Shown in pieces: positions 44,694-53,142 of a DNA stretch of 64,000 bases. Origin of the DNA: an uncultured Ruminococcus sp. (GTDB lineage Bacteria > Bacillota > Clostridia > Oscillospirales > Ruminococcaceae); NCBI GenBank assembly GCA_910579835.1, contig CAJTWQ010000002.1, forward strand, positions 1-64,000, written 5' to 3'. Within the stretch, counting starts at the first letter, position 1. Each line of letters starts with the position of its first letter. The notes below the pieces were generated by a model, which saw only the letters and a list, made by a program, of their open reading frames with translations, was not told where the DNA came from and did no database searches. The position numbers and the translations under genes are program-made.

Positions 44694-46253
44694 TTATTTC
44701 TTTCCTTCTTCGTGATATTCTTTCTCTGTGTTTACATTCCAGATATTGGACTTGTCCTTTGCGCCGGACTTGATGTTCTTAACAGCCTCAAAGGATGTGC
44801 ACATTGAGTGATCAATGTTATTATAGCGGTGCTGACCGTTTCGTCCTACACAGTAAAGATTATCGATCGTATTGAGGTAGCCGATAAGGGTATCCATTTC
44901 GTCGTAGGTATCGAAGTAAGCGGGATAAGCTTTCTTTACCTTTTCCATATGTGTGTCGAGTACCTGGTCTGCGCTGTCGATAAGACCGAGTTTTATCATT
45001 TCCTTTACACAGAAAGTAGAGAACTGCTTTTCTGTCATGTTCCAGAACTTATCGCCTTCGGTAACGAAGTATTCAAGACCGAGCCATACGGTGTTTTTAA
45101 GGTCCTTGACCATATAGGGAGACCAGTTGTTGTAGATCTGGAAACGTCCCATCTTAACTCGCCTGTCCTGAACATATACCCAGCAGTCGGGAACGATATT
45201 GCCGACTGTTTTCATCTCTGTCTTGTTTTTGAGGTTGAGCTTGGGAACAAGTACGCCAAGTGTCATATAGTCACGGTAGGGGAGTCCAGCGGCGATTCTT
45301 GCAGGCTCTTCCGGAACATCGTTCATGCCGGCAACAAGATCCTTTACAGGCATCGAGGAGATAATGCAGTCGCCGTCCAGATAAATTTCCTGTCCGTCTT
45401 TTATATAAGTGACGCCGGTAAGCGTATTTTCATCATTCTTATGGAGTTTTTTTACGCCTGCGTTCATGATAATATTTCCGCCAAGCTTTTTTATCTCATC
45501 GGCTGTGACTTCCCAGAGCTGACCGGGACCGAGCTTAGGATACTTGAATTCCTCGATAAGAGAAGTGTTTACTTTACGGTTTTTAACTTTAAACAGCTTG
45601 CCGAAGAAGTCTTTTATAATGCCGACAATAGACAGTCCTTTTGTACGCTGAGCGCCCCATGATGCGTCTATCTCGCTTGGATGTCTTCCCCAGAGGTTTT
45701 CGGTGTAATATTCAAAAAACATTGAGTAAAGCTGCTTACCGAAGCAGTTTATATAGAAGTTTTCCAGATTATCTTCGGGGCGTTTGTGGATAACCGCCGC
45801 AAGATAGCTGAAACCTACTTTCATTGTGGTTAAAAATCCGAAGTTTTTAATAGTTTCAGGTTTTAGGGAAACCGGGTAGTCGTAAAACTTATCATTGAAG
45901 AGAATTCTTGAAACGCGGCGTCTGGAGAGCATAACACGGTTTTTCTTCTGAGGATCAGGGCCGCCTTTGTCAACGGCGACATTTCTTTTCAGCAGGAGGT
46001 CGTCATAAGACGGTGAACCCTGCATTGGTAGCATATTACTCCACCAGCTATTTACTTCAGGGATTTTTGAGAAAAAGCGGTGTCCGCCCATGTCCATGCG
46101 GTTGCCTTTGTAGTTAACGGTTTTTGAAATACCTCCGATAGCGTCTGTTTCTTCAAGGACTGTAACGTCGTATTCGCCGGAATTATCTTTAAGAAGCTCA
46201 TACGCTGCTGTCAAACCGGCAGGACCGGCGCCTATTATAATTATCTTTTTCAT
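44694..46253 (-). CDS. FAD-dependent oxidoreductase related to UDP-galactopyranose mutase and protoporphyrinogen oxidase
   Basis: A 519-residue flavoprotein with an N-terminal Rossmann motif ([15 protein letters not shown]) and the GGISKTV...MDMGGHRFF segment. This subgroup is commonly found in surface polysaccharide loci, where it may oxidise or isomerise a sugar nucleotide or lipid-linked sugar. Followed by gtrA and a polytopic protein, so a role in surface glycan synthesis is likely. AAAGGAG precedes the ATG. Confidence 0.85.
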   Translation of the reverse strand: MKKIIIIGAGPAGLTAAYELLKDNSGEYDVTVLEETDAIGGISKTVNYKGNRMDMGGHRFFSKIPEVNSWWSNMLPMQGSPSYDDLLLKRNVAVDKGGPDPQKKNRVMLSRRRVSRILFNDKFYDYPVSLKPETIKNFGFLTTMKVGFSYLAAVIHKRPEDNLENFYINCFGKQLYSMFFEYYTENLWGRHPSEIDASWGAQRTKGLSIVGIIKDFFGKLFKVKNRKVNTSLIEEFKYPKLGPGQLWEVTADEIKKLGGNIIMNAGVKKLHKNDENTLTGVTYIKDGQEIYLDGDCIISSMPVKDLVAGMNDVPEEPARIAAGLPYRDYMTLGVLVPKLNLKNKTEMKTVGNIVPDCWVYVQDRRVKMGRFQIYNNWSPYMVKDLKNTVWLGLEYFVTEGDKFWNMTEKQFSTFCVKEMIKLGLIDSADQVLDTHMEKVKKAYPAYFDTYDEMDTLIGYLNTIDNLYCVGRNGQHRYNNIDHSMCTSFEAVKNIKSGAKDKSNIWNVNTEKEYHEEGKK

Positions 46254-46284
46254 AGCGTTCTCCTTTTTGTGTTAATATACAGAT

Positions 46285-46315
46285 TTGTGTCCGGAATTAT
46301 TGCAGATGGACACAA
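46285..46315 (-). promoter_or_regulatory. Inverted repeat in the leader of the glycan operon
   Basis: TTGTGTCC (46285-46292) and GGACACAA (46308-46315) form a perfect eight-base inverted repeat about 15 bases past the -10 box. It could be an operator or an mRNA hairpin. Confidence 0.45.
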
Positions 46316-46328
46316 CATAATACTTTAT

Positions 46329-46357
46329 ATTATAACATAAATTATTGATATTTACAA
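46329..46357 (-). promoter_or_regulatory. Sigma-A promoter of the glycan operon
   Basis: On the minus strand TTGTAA (46357-46352), 17 bases, TATAAT (46334-46329). The remaining 46358-46577 is very A/T-rich; it holds one 14-base palindrome, TGTAATATATTACA (46485-46498), that could be an operator. Confidence 0.7.
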
Positions 46358-46577
46358 GCTTTTTGGCAAAAAAATCGAAAAATTAAATTTTGGCTTTTCA
46401 GGGAAATTTCAGAAAAGGTACGCACATACTTGTATATTTTAGTCGGCAGTAAATTTTATTTTCTCTCAGTAATTTGTTTAATTTTGTAATATATTACATA
46501 TCGTGAATTAATATTTTGTTTAGAAGGACGAAATGTATGTTTTTATGGTTAAAAATAAAATATATGTTCTGTTTTTC

Positions 46578-46606
46578 TTGACAAATAAAAACTTTTGTTC
46601 TATAAT
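46578..46606 (+). promoter_or_regulatory. Consensus sigma-A promoter of the coiled-coil/sigma-like pair
   Basis: TTGACA (46578-46583), 17 bases, TATAAT (46601-46606), about 95 bases before the first ATG. Confidence 0.8.
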
Positions 46607-46702
46607 TAAAAATAAGAAAAAATGTTCCACTAAAAACTCCGCCGGCGTCTTATATTAGGAAAGGAGGAATGGCTGCCGGCTTCTGTGCCAAAGGAGGAAA
46701 AA

Positions 46703-46936
46703 ATGAAGCAGATGATAAAAGAATACGAACATAGCTGTCTGCTTGTGAAGCAGCGGATCGTCCAACTTACAAAACAAAGAAATGAACTTAGAAAGGAGGG
46801 GAACAACGGCAGGATTGACGAGCTTGATCTTGACCGCCGTATACGTCTTCTCTATACAGAGCACAGCGAACTGCGTGAAATTGTGCAGCATCTTATGAAT
46901 TATGTCAGGAGGGTTGAACAGCGTGCCGAAGCGTGA
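46703..46936 (+). CDS. Small coiled-coil protein, unknown function
   Basis: A 77-residue highly charged, fully helical protein, likely a coiled-coil hairpin (VKQRIVQLTKQRNELRK, then RRIRLLYTEHSELREIV). AAAGGAGG lies five bases before ATG 46703. Its end overlaps the sigma-like gene by 14 bases. Because of that coupling it may bind and control that protein, but this is only context. Confidence 0.7.
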   Translation: MKQMIKEYEHSCLLVKQRIVQLTKQRNELRKEGNNGRIDELDLDRRIRLLYTEHSELREIVQHLMNYVRRVEQRAEA

Positions 46937-47219
46937 AAGTTATTCAGATTTGTTTACCGGTGAGTCGGACAACGGATTTCGTGATATAATTGATGGCAGC
47001 AGTGATTCCGAGTCAAGACAGAAACTGAAAAAAATACTGTTAAATATTATAAAAAATGAGCTTACTCCGAGACAAAAGGAAATTATTATGTTATACTATT
47101 TTAAAGGGATAGATATTGTGCGTATAGGAGAACAGCTTAATATTACTCCACAGGCCGTTTCGGCGGCTATGTCAAGGGCAAAAGTGAGGATTTTCAGAAT
47201 TCTGAAATATTATATCTGA
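46923..47219 (+). CDS. Sigma factor region 4-like DNA-binding protein (GTG start)
   Basis: A 98-residue protein whose C-terminal half is a sigma-70 region 4 helix-turn-helix (LTPRQKEIIMLYYFKGIDIVRIGEQL, then TPQAVSAAMSRAKVRI). It has no region 2, so it cannot open a promoter as a complete sigma factor. GTG 46923 is nine bases after AGGAGG, placed inside the upstream gene. The decarboxylase gene follows 18 bases later. Confidence 0.8.
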   Translation: MPKRESYSDLFTGESDNGFRDIIDGSSDSESRQKLKKILLNIIKNELTPRQKEIIMLYYFKGIDIVRIGEQLNITPQAVSAAMSRAKVRIFRILKYYI

Positions 47220-47237
47220 TAAGGAGGGACTGAGATA

Positions 47238-48569
47238 ATGACAACGCCAATTTACGATTTTATAAATAAATATGTATCTTCCGGGACGCTGCGCTGCCAT
47301 ATGCCGGGGCATAAGGGCAGATCTCCCGAAAGTGTTTCGGATAATATTTATTCCTGTGATATTACTGAAATATACGGAGCCGACAGTCTTTTTGAGGCGG
47401 AGGGGATCATAGCTGAAAGCGAAAAAAATATGGCTTCTCTTTATGGAACGAGGGCTTCTGTTTATTCGGCGGCAGGATCAACGCTGTGCATTCAGGCTAT
47501 GCTGTATATTATGAAACAGGAAAAACGCCGAATCTTTGCGGTACGCAATGTGCACAGGAGTTTTCTTAACGCGGCGGCGCTTCTTGATCTGGACGTGGAC
47601 TGGCTCCTGCCGCACTATTCCGGAGGAATACTTTCAGGTGAGATTGATCCGGCGGAGGTCGGGAGTAAACTTTCCGCCTGCGCCGAGCCTGCCTGTCTCT
47701 ATGTCACGTCTCCCGATTATACCGGGAAAACGGCGGATATAAGGAGTCTTTCAGAGATATGCCGCCGTTATAATGCAAGGCTGATAGTGGATAACGCTCA
47801 CGGTGCACATCTTCATTTTTTTGAGGAAAGTATGCATCCTATCGCCTTGGGGGCAGATATATGCTGTGATTCCGCGCATAAAATGCTTCCTGCTCTTACG
47901 GGCGCGGCTGTGCTTCATACCTCGCGGCGGTCGTATGCGCCTTTGCTCAAGCCGGCTATTAGTCTGTTTGCATCTACAAGTCCGTCCTACCCGGTTATGA
48001 TGTCTCTTGACCTTTGCAATAAGTACATTTTCGAAAGGATAAGAACAGACATAATGCGTAATCTCGAATATATAAAAAAATTCCGGGAGGGATTTTTCGG
48101 AAAGCTGATTTTTGTTGATTCAGAGCCGTTCCATATTACTGTAAAAGCGGCGGAAAGCGGATATGACGGCAGAGAGCTTGCTGGAATTATGAGGAAAAAC
48201 GGCGTTGAATGCGAATATGCCGACAGAGAGCTTTTGGTGTTGTTGATGTCCCCCGTATGCCGTTCTGAGGATTATTCACGCCTGTCAGGCGCATTAAAAA
48301 GAGCCGTTTCTGAATCGTCAGGAGTGTGCGGTGAAATTGTTCATTCGTGTATACCTGCGCTCTGTACTAAAGCAATGAGTATTCGGGAAGCCGTGTTTTC
48401 AGCAAGCGAGGAGATAAATGTTGAAAATTCTGAGGGAAGAATCTGTGCAGCCGTGAGAGTTCCCTGTCCGCCGGCAGTTCCCATAGCCGTAAGCGGAGAA
48501 ATAATAGACCGGAAATGTATAAATATTTTCAAAAACTATGGAATTTCAACTGTAAATGTGGTAAAATGA
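47238..48569 (+). CDS. Orn/Lys/Arg decarboxylase family PLP enzyme
   Basis: A 443-residue fold-type I PLP enzyme of the YaaO/SpeA group. MPGHKG near residue 25, the cofactor aspartate in VDNAHGAH (Asp185) and the Schiff-base lysine Lys215 (DSAHKMLPALTG) are present. It probably decarboxylates a basic amino acid toward polyamines. As in B. subtilis it lies upstream of holB and ricT. Confidence 0.88.
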   Translation: MTTPIYDFINKYVSSGTLRCHMPGHKGRSPESVSDNIYSCDITEIYGADSLFEAEGIIAESEKNMASLYGTRASVYSAAGSTLCIQAMLYIMKQEKRRIFAVRNVHRSFLNAAALLDLDVDWLLPHYSGGILSGEIDPAEVGSKLSACAEPACLYVTSPDYTGKTADIRSLSEICRRYNARLIVDNAHGAHLHFFEESMHPIALGADICCDSAHKMLPALTGAAVLHTSRRSYAPLLKPAISLFASTSPSYPVMMSLDLCNKYIFERIRTDIMRNLEYIKKFREGFFGKLIFVDSEPFHITVKAAESGYDGRELAGIMRKNGVECEYADRELLVLLMSPVCRSEDYSRLSGALKRAVSESSGVCGEIVHSCIPALCTKAMSIREAVFSASEEINVENSEGRICAAVRVPCPPAVPIAVSGEIIDRKCINIFKNYGISTVNVVK

Positions 48570-48610
48570 TATTAGAGCCTGTTTTTACAGGGTATTGCCT
48601 ATAATACTTG

Positions 48611-48757
48611 ATTTGCAATTAAAAAACAGACGATCTTGACAGCTATCGTTTTGTCACTCTGTATTAGAAAAACTTACTGTGCGAAAGCATGTCTGGATTT
48701 TTCTTTCTTAATTGACAAAACGCTATCTCCGATCTTGTCCGCTTTTCAGTTGCAAAT
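48611..48757 (+). repeat. 147-base imperfect palindrome between decarboxylase and holB
   Basis: Left arm 48611-48656 and right arm 48713-48757 are inverted copies of each other, with ATTTGCAA/TTGCAAAT at the ends, CGTTTTGTCA/TGACAAAACG at the inner edges and AGAAAAA/TTTTTCT further in. It could fold as one long hairpin, either a MITE or a structured RNA. No ORF of interest is inside. Confidence 0.6.
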
Positions 48758-48788
48758 TAGTATAAAGACAAGTTCTTGGGAGAAAAAT

Positions 48789-49769
48789 ATGAAAAAAATT
48801 TATGGAAATGATTATCTGCTGTCGACTCTGGAAAGCATGATACGCAGAGACAGAGCGGCGCATACGGTGCTGTTTTACGGTGAAAAGGGGAGCGGAAAAA
48901 AGCTCCTTGCTAAATATTATACAAAGCTTCTTCTCTGTGAATCACCGACGGACGGACATGCCTGCGGATGCTGTACTGCCTGCAAAAATGTAGAATCTGG
49001 CATTCATCCGGATGTTATATATCCGGAGAAAAGCGGAAAGTTAGGCGGTTATTCCGTAGAAACAGCAGGATCGGTAGCCAGCGATGCTTTTATAAAGCCC
49101 AATAACAAAAGCGGACGGAAAGTTTATATTTTTACAGATTGTCGTAATTTTGACAGCCGTCCCCAGAATAAGCTGCTGAAGCTTATTGAAGAACCGCCGG
49201 ATTATGCTTATTTTATATTCACTGCTGAATCTAAATCGGTATTTCTGCCGACTATAATTTCACGGTGCGTTTGTTTCGGAGTATCGGTCTGCACCGAGGA
49301 ACAGGCAAGACAGGCGCTGGCAGCCGATGGATACAGTCCTCAGGAGATCCAAAGCGCCGTAAGCTGTTTTCACGGAAATATCGGGATGTGTAAAAATTAT
49401 CTTTTAGACGAATCCCTCCGCAGAAAAGTTGATTTGACAAAATCTCTTGCAGATAGTATAATAAGAAGAGATGAATATGCGATGAATGCGGCGTTCCATA
49501 CCGCAGCAAAGGATAGAAACGATGTGATCGGTATCTTTTCCATGCTTGATAAACTGATACGCGATGCGGTGGTGTTAAAAAAAGAATCGTCAGCTCAGAA
49601 TATCGGTTGCTTCGGCGACGGAGCCAGAGCACTTTCAGAGAAGCTTGCGGTATATCAGGCGGTAAGAATTCACCGGCATATTGAAAAAGCACGCAGAGCG
49701 ATAGAAAGCAACGTAAGCATTCCGCTTGTTCTTGCTGCGCTGTGCGCCGAGATTATAGATACGATATAA
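48789..49769 (+). CDS. holB: DNA polymerase III subunit delta prime (clamp loader)
   Basis: A 326-residue AAA+ protein. P-loop GEKGSGKK, a zinc-binding cysteine group (CGCCTACKN) and the SRC motif (IISRCVCF) are visible. It works with DnaX and HolA to load the beta clamp. ATG 48789 has GGGAG six bases upstream; the open frame upstream lies in the palindrome. In B. subtilis tmk, yaaQ and yaaR would sit just before it; here they are absent. Confidence 0.92.
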   Translation: MKKIYGNDYLLSTLESMIRRDRAAHTVLFYGEKGSGKKLLAKYYTKLLLCESPTDGHACGCCTACKNVESGIHPDVIYPEKSGKLGGYSVETAGSVASDAFIKPNNKSGRKVYIFTDCRNFDSRPQNKLLKLIEEPPDYAYFIFTAESKSVFLPTIISRCVCFGVSVCTEEQARQALAADGYSPQEIQSAVSCFHGNIGMCKNYLLDESLRRKVDLTKSLADSIIRRDEYAMNAAFHTAAKDRNDVIGIFSMLDKLIRDAVVLKKESSAQNIGCFGDGARALSEKLAVYQAVRIHRHIEKARRAIESNVSIPLVLAALCAEIIDTI

Positions 49770-49781
49770 TGGGAGAAAAAT

Positions 49782-50648
49782 ATGAAAGAAATAGTAGGAG
49801 TACGCTTTAAAAGCGTAGGAAAAATATATTACTTTTCGCCGGACGGTATAAATGCAAAGATCGGAGATCATGCTATTGTGGAGACCGTAAGGGGAGTTGA
49901 GTGCGGAGAAGTAGTTATTGAAAATCGGCAGATTGAGGATGATCAGATTTCCTCCTTTCTTAAGCCTATTATAAGAATAGCTACCGAGGCGGATATGAAA
50001 ATTGTTGCCAAAAACAAACAGCGTGAAAAGGATGCCTTTGCCGTTTGTCAGGAGAAGATAGCTTACCGTAAGCTGAAAATGAATTTAGTTGACGTGGAAT
50101 GTACATTTGACAACAATAAAATACTTTTTTACTTTACAGCAGAAAATCGCGTAGATTTCCGAGAGCTTGTAAAGGATCTTGCAGCAGTATTCAAAACGCG
50201 TATTGAGCTGCGTCAGATCGGCGTCAGGGACGAGGCGAAAATACTGGGTGGAATGGGAATATGCGGCCGCGAATTCTGCTGTAAAGGATATATGGGTGAT
50301 TTTCAGCCGGTATCTATAAAAATGGCAAAGGAACAGGGACTTTCACTTAATCCTACCAAAATTTCTGGAACCTGCGGACGTCTTATGTGCTGTCTTAAAA
50401 ATGAACAGAATGTTTACGAGGAACTTCTTAAAATCACCCCCAAGGCAGGCGCTTTGGTAGTGACTCCGGATGGTGACAGAGGCAGAGTCGAGGATGCAAA
50501 TCTTATTACTGGCAAGCTCAGGGTAAAGACGGATAAGTCGGAGGTTCCGATAACTCTGGACAGGAGCGAGGTAAAGCTTCTCAAAGATGCGGAGATCAGG
50601 GTTAATCGTGACGAGCTGAGAGCGTTAAAAAGCCTTGAGGACAAGTAA
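49782..50648 (+). CDS. ricT: RicT/YaaT PSP1-domain protein
   Basis: A 288-residue protein with the PSP1 C-terminal domain. The cysteines that hold iron-sulfur clusters in the RicAFT complex are visible (CGREFCC and CGRLMCC). In B. subtilis RicT acts in sporulation, competence and biofilm control and in mRNA maturation with RNase Y. Directly after holB as in Bacillus. Confidence 0.92.
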   Translation: MKEIVGVRFKSVGKIYYFSPDGINAKIGDHAIVETVRGVECGEVVIENRQIEDDQISSFLKPIIRIATEADMKIVAKNKQREKDAFAVCQEKIAYRKLKMNLVDVECTFDNNKILFYFTAENRVDFRELVKDLAAVFKTRIELRQIGVRDEAKILGGMGICGREFCCKGYMGDFQPVSIKMAKEQGLSLNPTKISGTCGRLMCCLKNEQNVYEELLKITPKAGALVVTPDGDRGRVEDANLITGKLRVKTDKSEVPITLDRSEVKLLKDAEIRVNRDELRALKSLEDK

Positions 50649-51284
50649 ATGTATTTTATGAGCAGGATAAATTATGATAAGATTATGTCTGAGACTATAG
50701 CTGCTATCAATGACGATACAAAGCCGCGGTTGTGCCTTCATGCCTGTTGTGCGCCGTGCAGCAGTCATACACTGACGGTTCTGGTAGAATATTTTGATAT
50801 AACGCTTTACTTTTTTAATCCCAATATTGCTCCGGAGGAGGAGTACAGATTCAGGTGCAGCGAGCTTAAAAGGCTTGTCAAAGAAATGGAACTTGATGTG
50901 AAGATAATAGAGGGGGAATATGATCCAGCGCCTTTTTACGAGCTTTCCAATGGGCTTGAAGATCAGCCGGAAAGGGGAGAACGTTGCCGTAAATGTATTT
51001 CTCTGCGGCTTGAAGCGACAGGTGCAAAGGCAAAGGAAATTGGCTGCGATTATTTCACCACTACTCTTACTATAAGTCCCCACAAGGATTGTGATTTCAT
51101 CAATCAAAGAGGGATTGAAATTGCGGAGGAATGTGGAGTGTCATATCTTTGTTCCGATTTCAAAAAGCATGACGGATATAAGCATTCTATCGTACTTTCA
51201 CGGCAGTATAATTTATATCGCCAGAATTACTGCGGCTGTCGGTTCTCGGCACGTCAGGCAAAGGGGAGCGATGAAAATGGCTAA
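50649..51284 (+). CDS. queH: Epoxyqueuosine reductase QueH
   Basis: A 211-residue protein of the former DUF208 family, which performs the last step of queuosine synthesis on tRNA. Conserved cysteines occur in LHACCAPCSS, ERCRKC and YCGCRF; they bind iron-sulfur centres. ATG 50649 is right after the ricT stop, with GAGGA seven bases upstream. Overlaps the next gene by eight bases. Confidence 0.9.
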   Translation: MYFMSRINYDKIMSETIAAINDDTKPRLCLHACCAPCSSHTLTVLVEYFDITLYFFNPNIAPEEEYRFRCSELKRLVKEMELDVKIIEGEYDPAPFYELSNGLEDQPERGERCRKCISLRLEATGAKAKEIGCDYFTTTLTISPHKDCDFINQRGIEIAEECGVSYLCSDFKKHDGYKHSIVLSRQYNLYRQNYCGCRFSARQAKGSDENG

Positions 51285-51756
51285 AGAAACAAAAACGAAC
51301 GCAATGCGTTTTCTGGATAAATCAAAGATAAAATATGAATTCAATACATATCAGTGCGATGAATTTATTGACGGAGTTACTACCGCCGGTATGCTCGGAC
51401 AGCCGATTGAGGAAACTTTCAAAACATTGGTGGCACAGGGAAAAACGGGTGAATATTACTGCTTTCTTGTTCCCGTTGCGTTGGAGCTTGATTTGAAAAA
51501 ATCTGCAGTCAGCGTAGGAGAGAAATCGGTTTCTCTTCTTCACGTTAAGGATATTACAAGAGTTACAGGATATGTACGTGGCGGCTGTACGCCTATCGGT
51601 ATGAAAAAGCAGTTTAGAACTATCGTTCACAGTTCTGCGGAGGAACTTCCTTTTTTCTATATAAGCGGCGGCAGGATAGGGCTTCAGCTTCGTCTTTCTC
51701 CGGCGGATCTGGCGGCGGCGACCGGCGGCAGATTCTGCGATATTGTCATGGAATAG
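51277..51756 (+). CDS. ybaK: YbaK/EbsC-family Cys-tRNA(Pro) deacylase
   Basis: A 159-residue protein that hydrolyses cysteine wrongly attached to tRNA-Pro. The conserved lysine region FKTLVAQG and the GYVRGGCTPIGMKK loop identify it. ATG 51277 has GGGGAG eight bases upstream. Confidence 0.9.
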   Translation: MAKETKTNAMRFLDKSKIKYEFNTYQCDEFIDGVTTAGMLGQPIEETFKTLVAQGKTGEYYCFLVPVALELDLKKSAVSVGEKSVSLLHVKDITRVTGYVRGGCTPIGMKKQFRTIVHSSAEELPFFYISGGRIGLQLRLSPADLAAATGGRFCDIVME

Positions 51757-51776
51757 CGGTTATGGCATAGATTTTG

Positions 51777-51803
51777 GGCATCCCGTAAAAGGATGCCCTT
51801 TTT
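51777..51803 (+). terminator. Intrinsic terminator after ybaK
   Basis: GGGCATCC (51777-51784) and GGATGCCC (51791-51798) with a T run, just before the convergent hsp20 stop. Confidence 0.9.
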
Positions 51804-51804
51804 G

Positions 51805-52230
51805 TCAGTTGATTTCCAGCCGCTTTGTGACAGGTTCTTCGTGTTTTTTCTTTGGAAGCTCAACGGTGAGAATGCCGTTTTTATATTCCGCATTAATTTG
51901 ATCGGCATTTACATCGGATATATCAAAGCTGCGCTTATAGGCTCCAAAGCTGCGCTCACGGCGGATATAGCTTCCTTTTTCGTCTTTTTCTTCATTGTCG
52001 CTGCGGCGTTCGGCAGAAATTACAAGATATGATCCATTGATATCAAGTCCAATATCTTTCTTGTCAAAGCCCGGGAGCTCTGATTCAAGCACATATCTGT
52101 CACCCTCGTCCTTTATATCCGTTCGGCATGAGCAGACGGAAGAACGGTCTCCGAAGAAGTTTTTGTCAAAATCGTTGAACAGGCTGAAAATATCATAGCT
52201 GTTCCGTGAAAACGGTGTTAGTCCGTACAT
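51805..52230 (-). CDS. Hsp20/alpha-crystallin small heat shock protein
   Basis: A 141-residue chaperone that holds unfolding proteins. The alpha-crystallin domain (about 40-130) has GSYLVISAER and the C-terminal strand YKNGILTVELPKK. ATG 52230 has GGAGG eight bases upstream. No CIRCE element is seen; a possible -10 TATAAT lies about 40 bases upstream without a good -35. Confidence 0.92.
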   Translation of the reverse strand: MYGLTPFSRNSYDIFSLFNDFDKNFFGDRSSVCSCRTDIKDEGDRYVLESELPGFDKKDIGLDINGSYLVISAERRSDNEEKDEKGSYIRRERSFGAYKRSFDISDVNADQINAEYKNGILTVELPKKKHEEPVTKRLEIN

Positions 52231-52294
52231 AACAATAACCTCCATAGTTATAATAAGCAAAATGAATTTGTTTATTATAATTCATAAAATGCCA

Positions 52295-52335
52295 TTTTGT
52301 CCTCCGATAAATCGGCAGATGCAAAAGATGGCAAA
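52295..52335 (-). repeat. Dispersed palindromic repeat, copy 2
   Basis: An inverted copy of the element at 2340-2380. On the minus strand the GCCGATTTATCGG core, the CATCTTTTGC on one side and GG-CAAAA on the other are shared. It lies upstream of hsp20. The whole 52231-52530 gap holds this repeat, the palindrome at 52388-52459 and no gene. Confidence 0.6.
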
Positions 52336-52387
52336 CAGTAAACGGCAAAATATTTTGTTGTTTACTACAGACATATTGATTTATACA

Positions 52388-52459
52388 GCAGCCTGCCTTT
52401 GCAGACGTTCTCTATAACTCCTATGTCCATAGATTTACAGAGAACTAAAGCAGGTCTGC
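52388..52459 (-). repeat. 72-base imperfect palindrome downstream of dpaB
   Basis: Nested pairings GCAG/CTGC, CCTGC/GCAGG, TTT/AAA, GTTCTCT/AGAGAAC and CTATG/CATAG give about 24 base pairs around a two-base loop. No T run follows, so a plain terminator is less likely than a structured RNA or a REP-like element. Confidence 0.5.
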
Positions 52460-52530
52460 CGTATCTGTATTATATGAGGATTTTTCTGTTTGATACATCA
52501 TACCTGTTCAGGGATCACTTTATTATATTT

Positions 52531-53142
52531 TCAGATAGAATGACTGTTTTTTCGCAAATGATATATCAGTGGCCGAAGCTGTATTCCTTTCATTGCCGCC
52601 TCTGCCGCTTGTGGAATCATTTCAAATTCTGCAACCAGAGAAGCTGGCTTGTTTACCCAGTCGTCTTGGAGCATTGGTACAAAATAATAATTTTTTCGGT
52701 TAAAAAGCTCTCCCAGATTTTTTGCTGAGCCGAGGAGAGAGTCGTTGGACGCTATGGCAAGCAGTACCGGTTTTCCGCTGCGCAGATGCGATTTTACAGC
52801 CATTGTCACGGAAGTATCTGTTATTCCGTTTGCCAGCTTTGCCGCCGTATTGGATGTACATGGAGCTACGATAATTAGATCAGTCATTCCCTTCGGACCT
52901 ATCGGTTCGGCGCCGGCAATATTGATTATTGGTTCACGGCCGCAGATTTCCCGGAGACGCCGTAGATTTTCTTCCGCAGTTCCGAAGCGTGTATCTGTAG
53001 ATGATGAATTTTCTGACATTATCGGCAGAAGTTCCGCCCCCATATCCCTTAACATTTCAGCCTGATCAAAGCTTTGGCTGAATGTGCAGAAGGATCCTGT
53101 CAGAGCATATCCTATTTTCAGCCCCTTTAATATCTCAGCCAT
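52531..53142 (-). CDS. dpaB: Dipicolinate synthase subunit B (flavoprotein)
   Basis: A 203-residue flavoprotein-like subunit (SpoVFB). With DpaA it oxidises dihydrodipicolinate to dipicolinic acid, the spore core solute, in the mother cell. GYALTGSFCTF at the N-terminus and APCTSNTAAKLANGITD are FMN-binding family features. ATG 53142 has GGAGG six bases upstream. It overlaps dpaA by eight bases. Confidence 0.92.
   Translation of the reverse strand: MAEILKGLKIGYALTGSFCTFSQSFDQAEMLRDMGAELLPIMSENSSSTDTRFGTAEENLRRLREICGREPIINIAGAEPIGPKGMTDLIIVAPCTSNTAAKLANGITDTSVTMAVKSHLRSGKPVLLAIASNDSLLGSAKNLGELFNRKNYYFVPMLQDDWVNKPASLVAEFEMIPQAAEAAMKGIQLRPLIYHLRKNSHSI

Noticed and set aside
44808..45662. 284-codon plus-strand frame opposite the FAD oxidoreductase
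   Set aside because: It is wholly antisense to a well-supported gene, with no start site or family resemblance.
48636..48788. N-terminal extension of HolB
   Set aside because: It lies in the palindromic element and lacks a binding site; 48789 gives the normal start.
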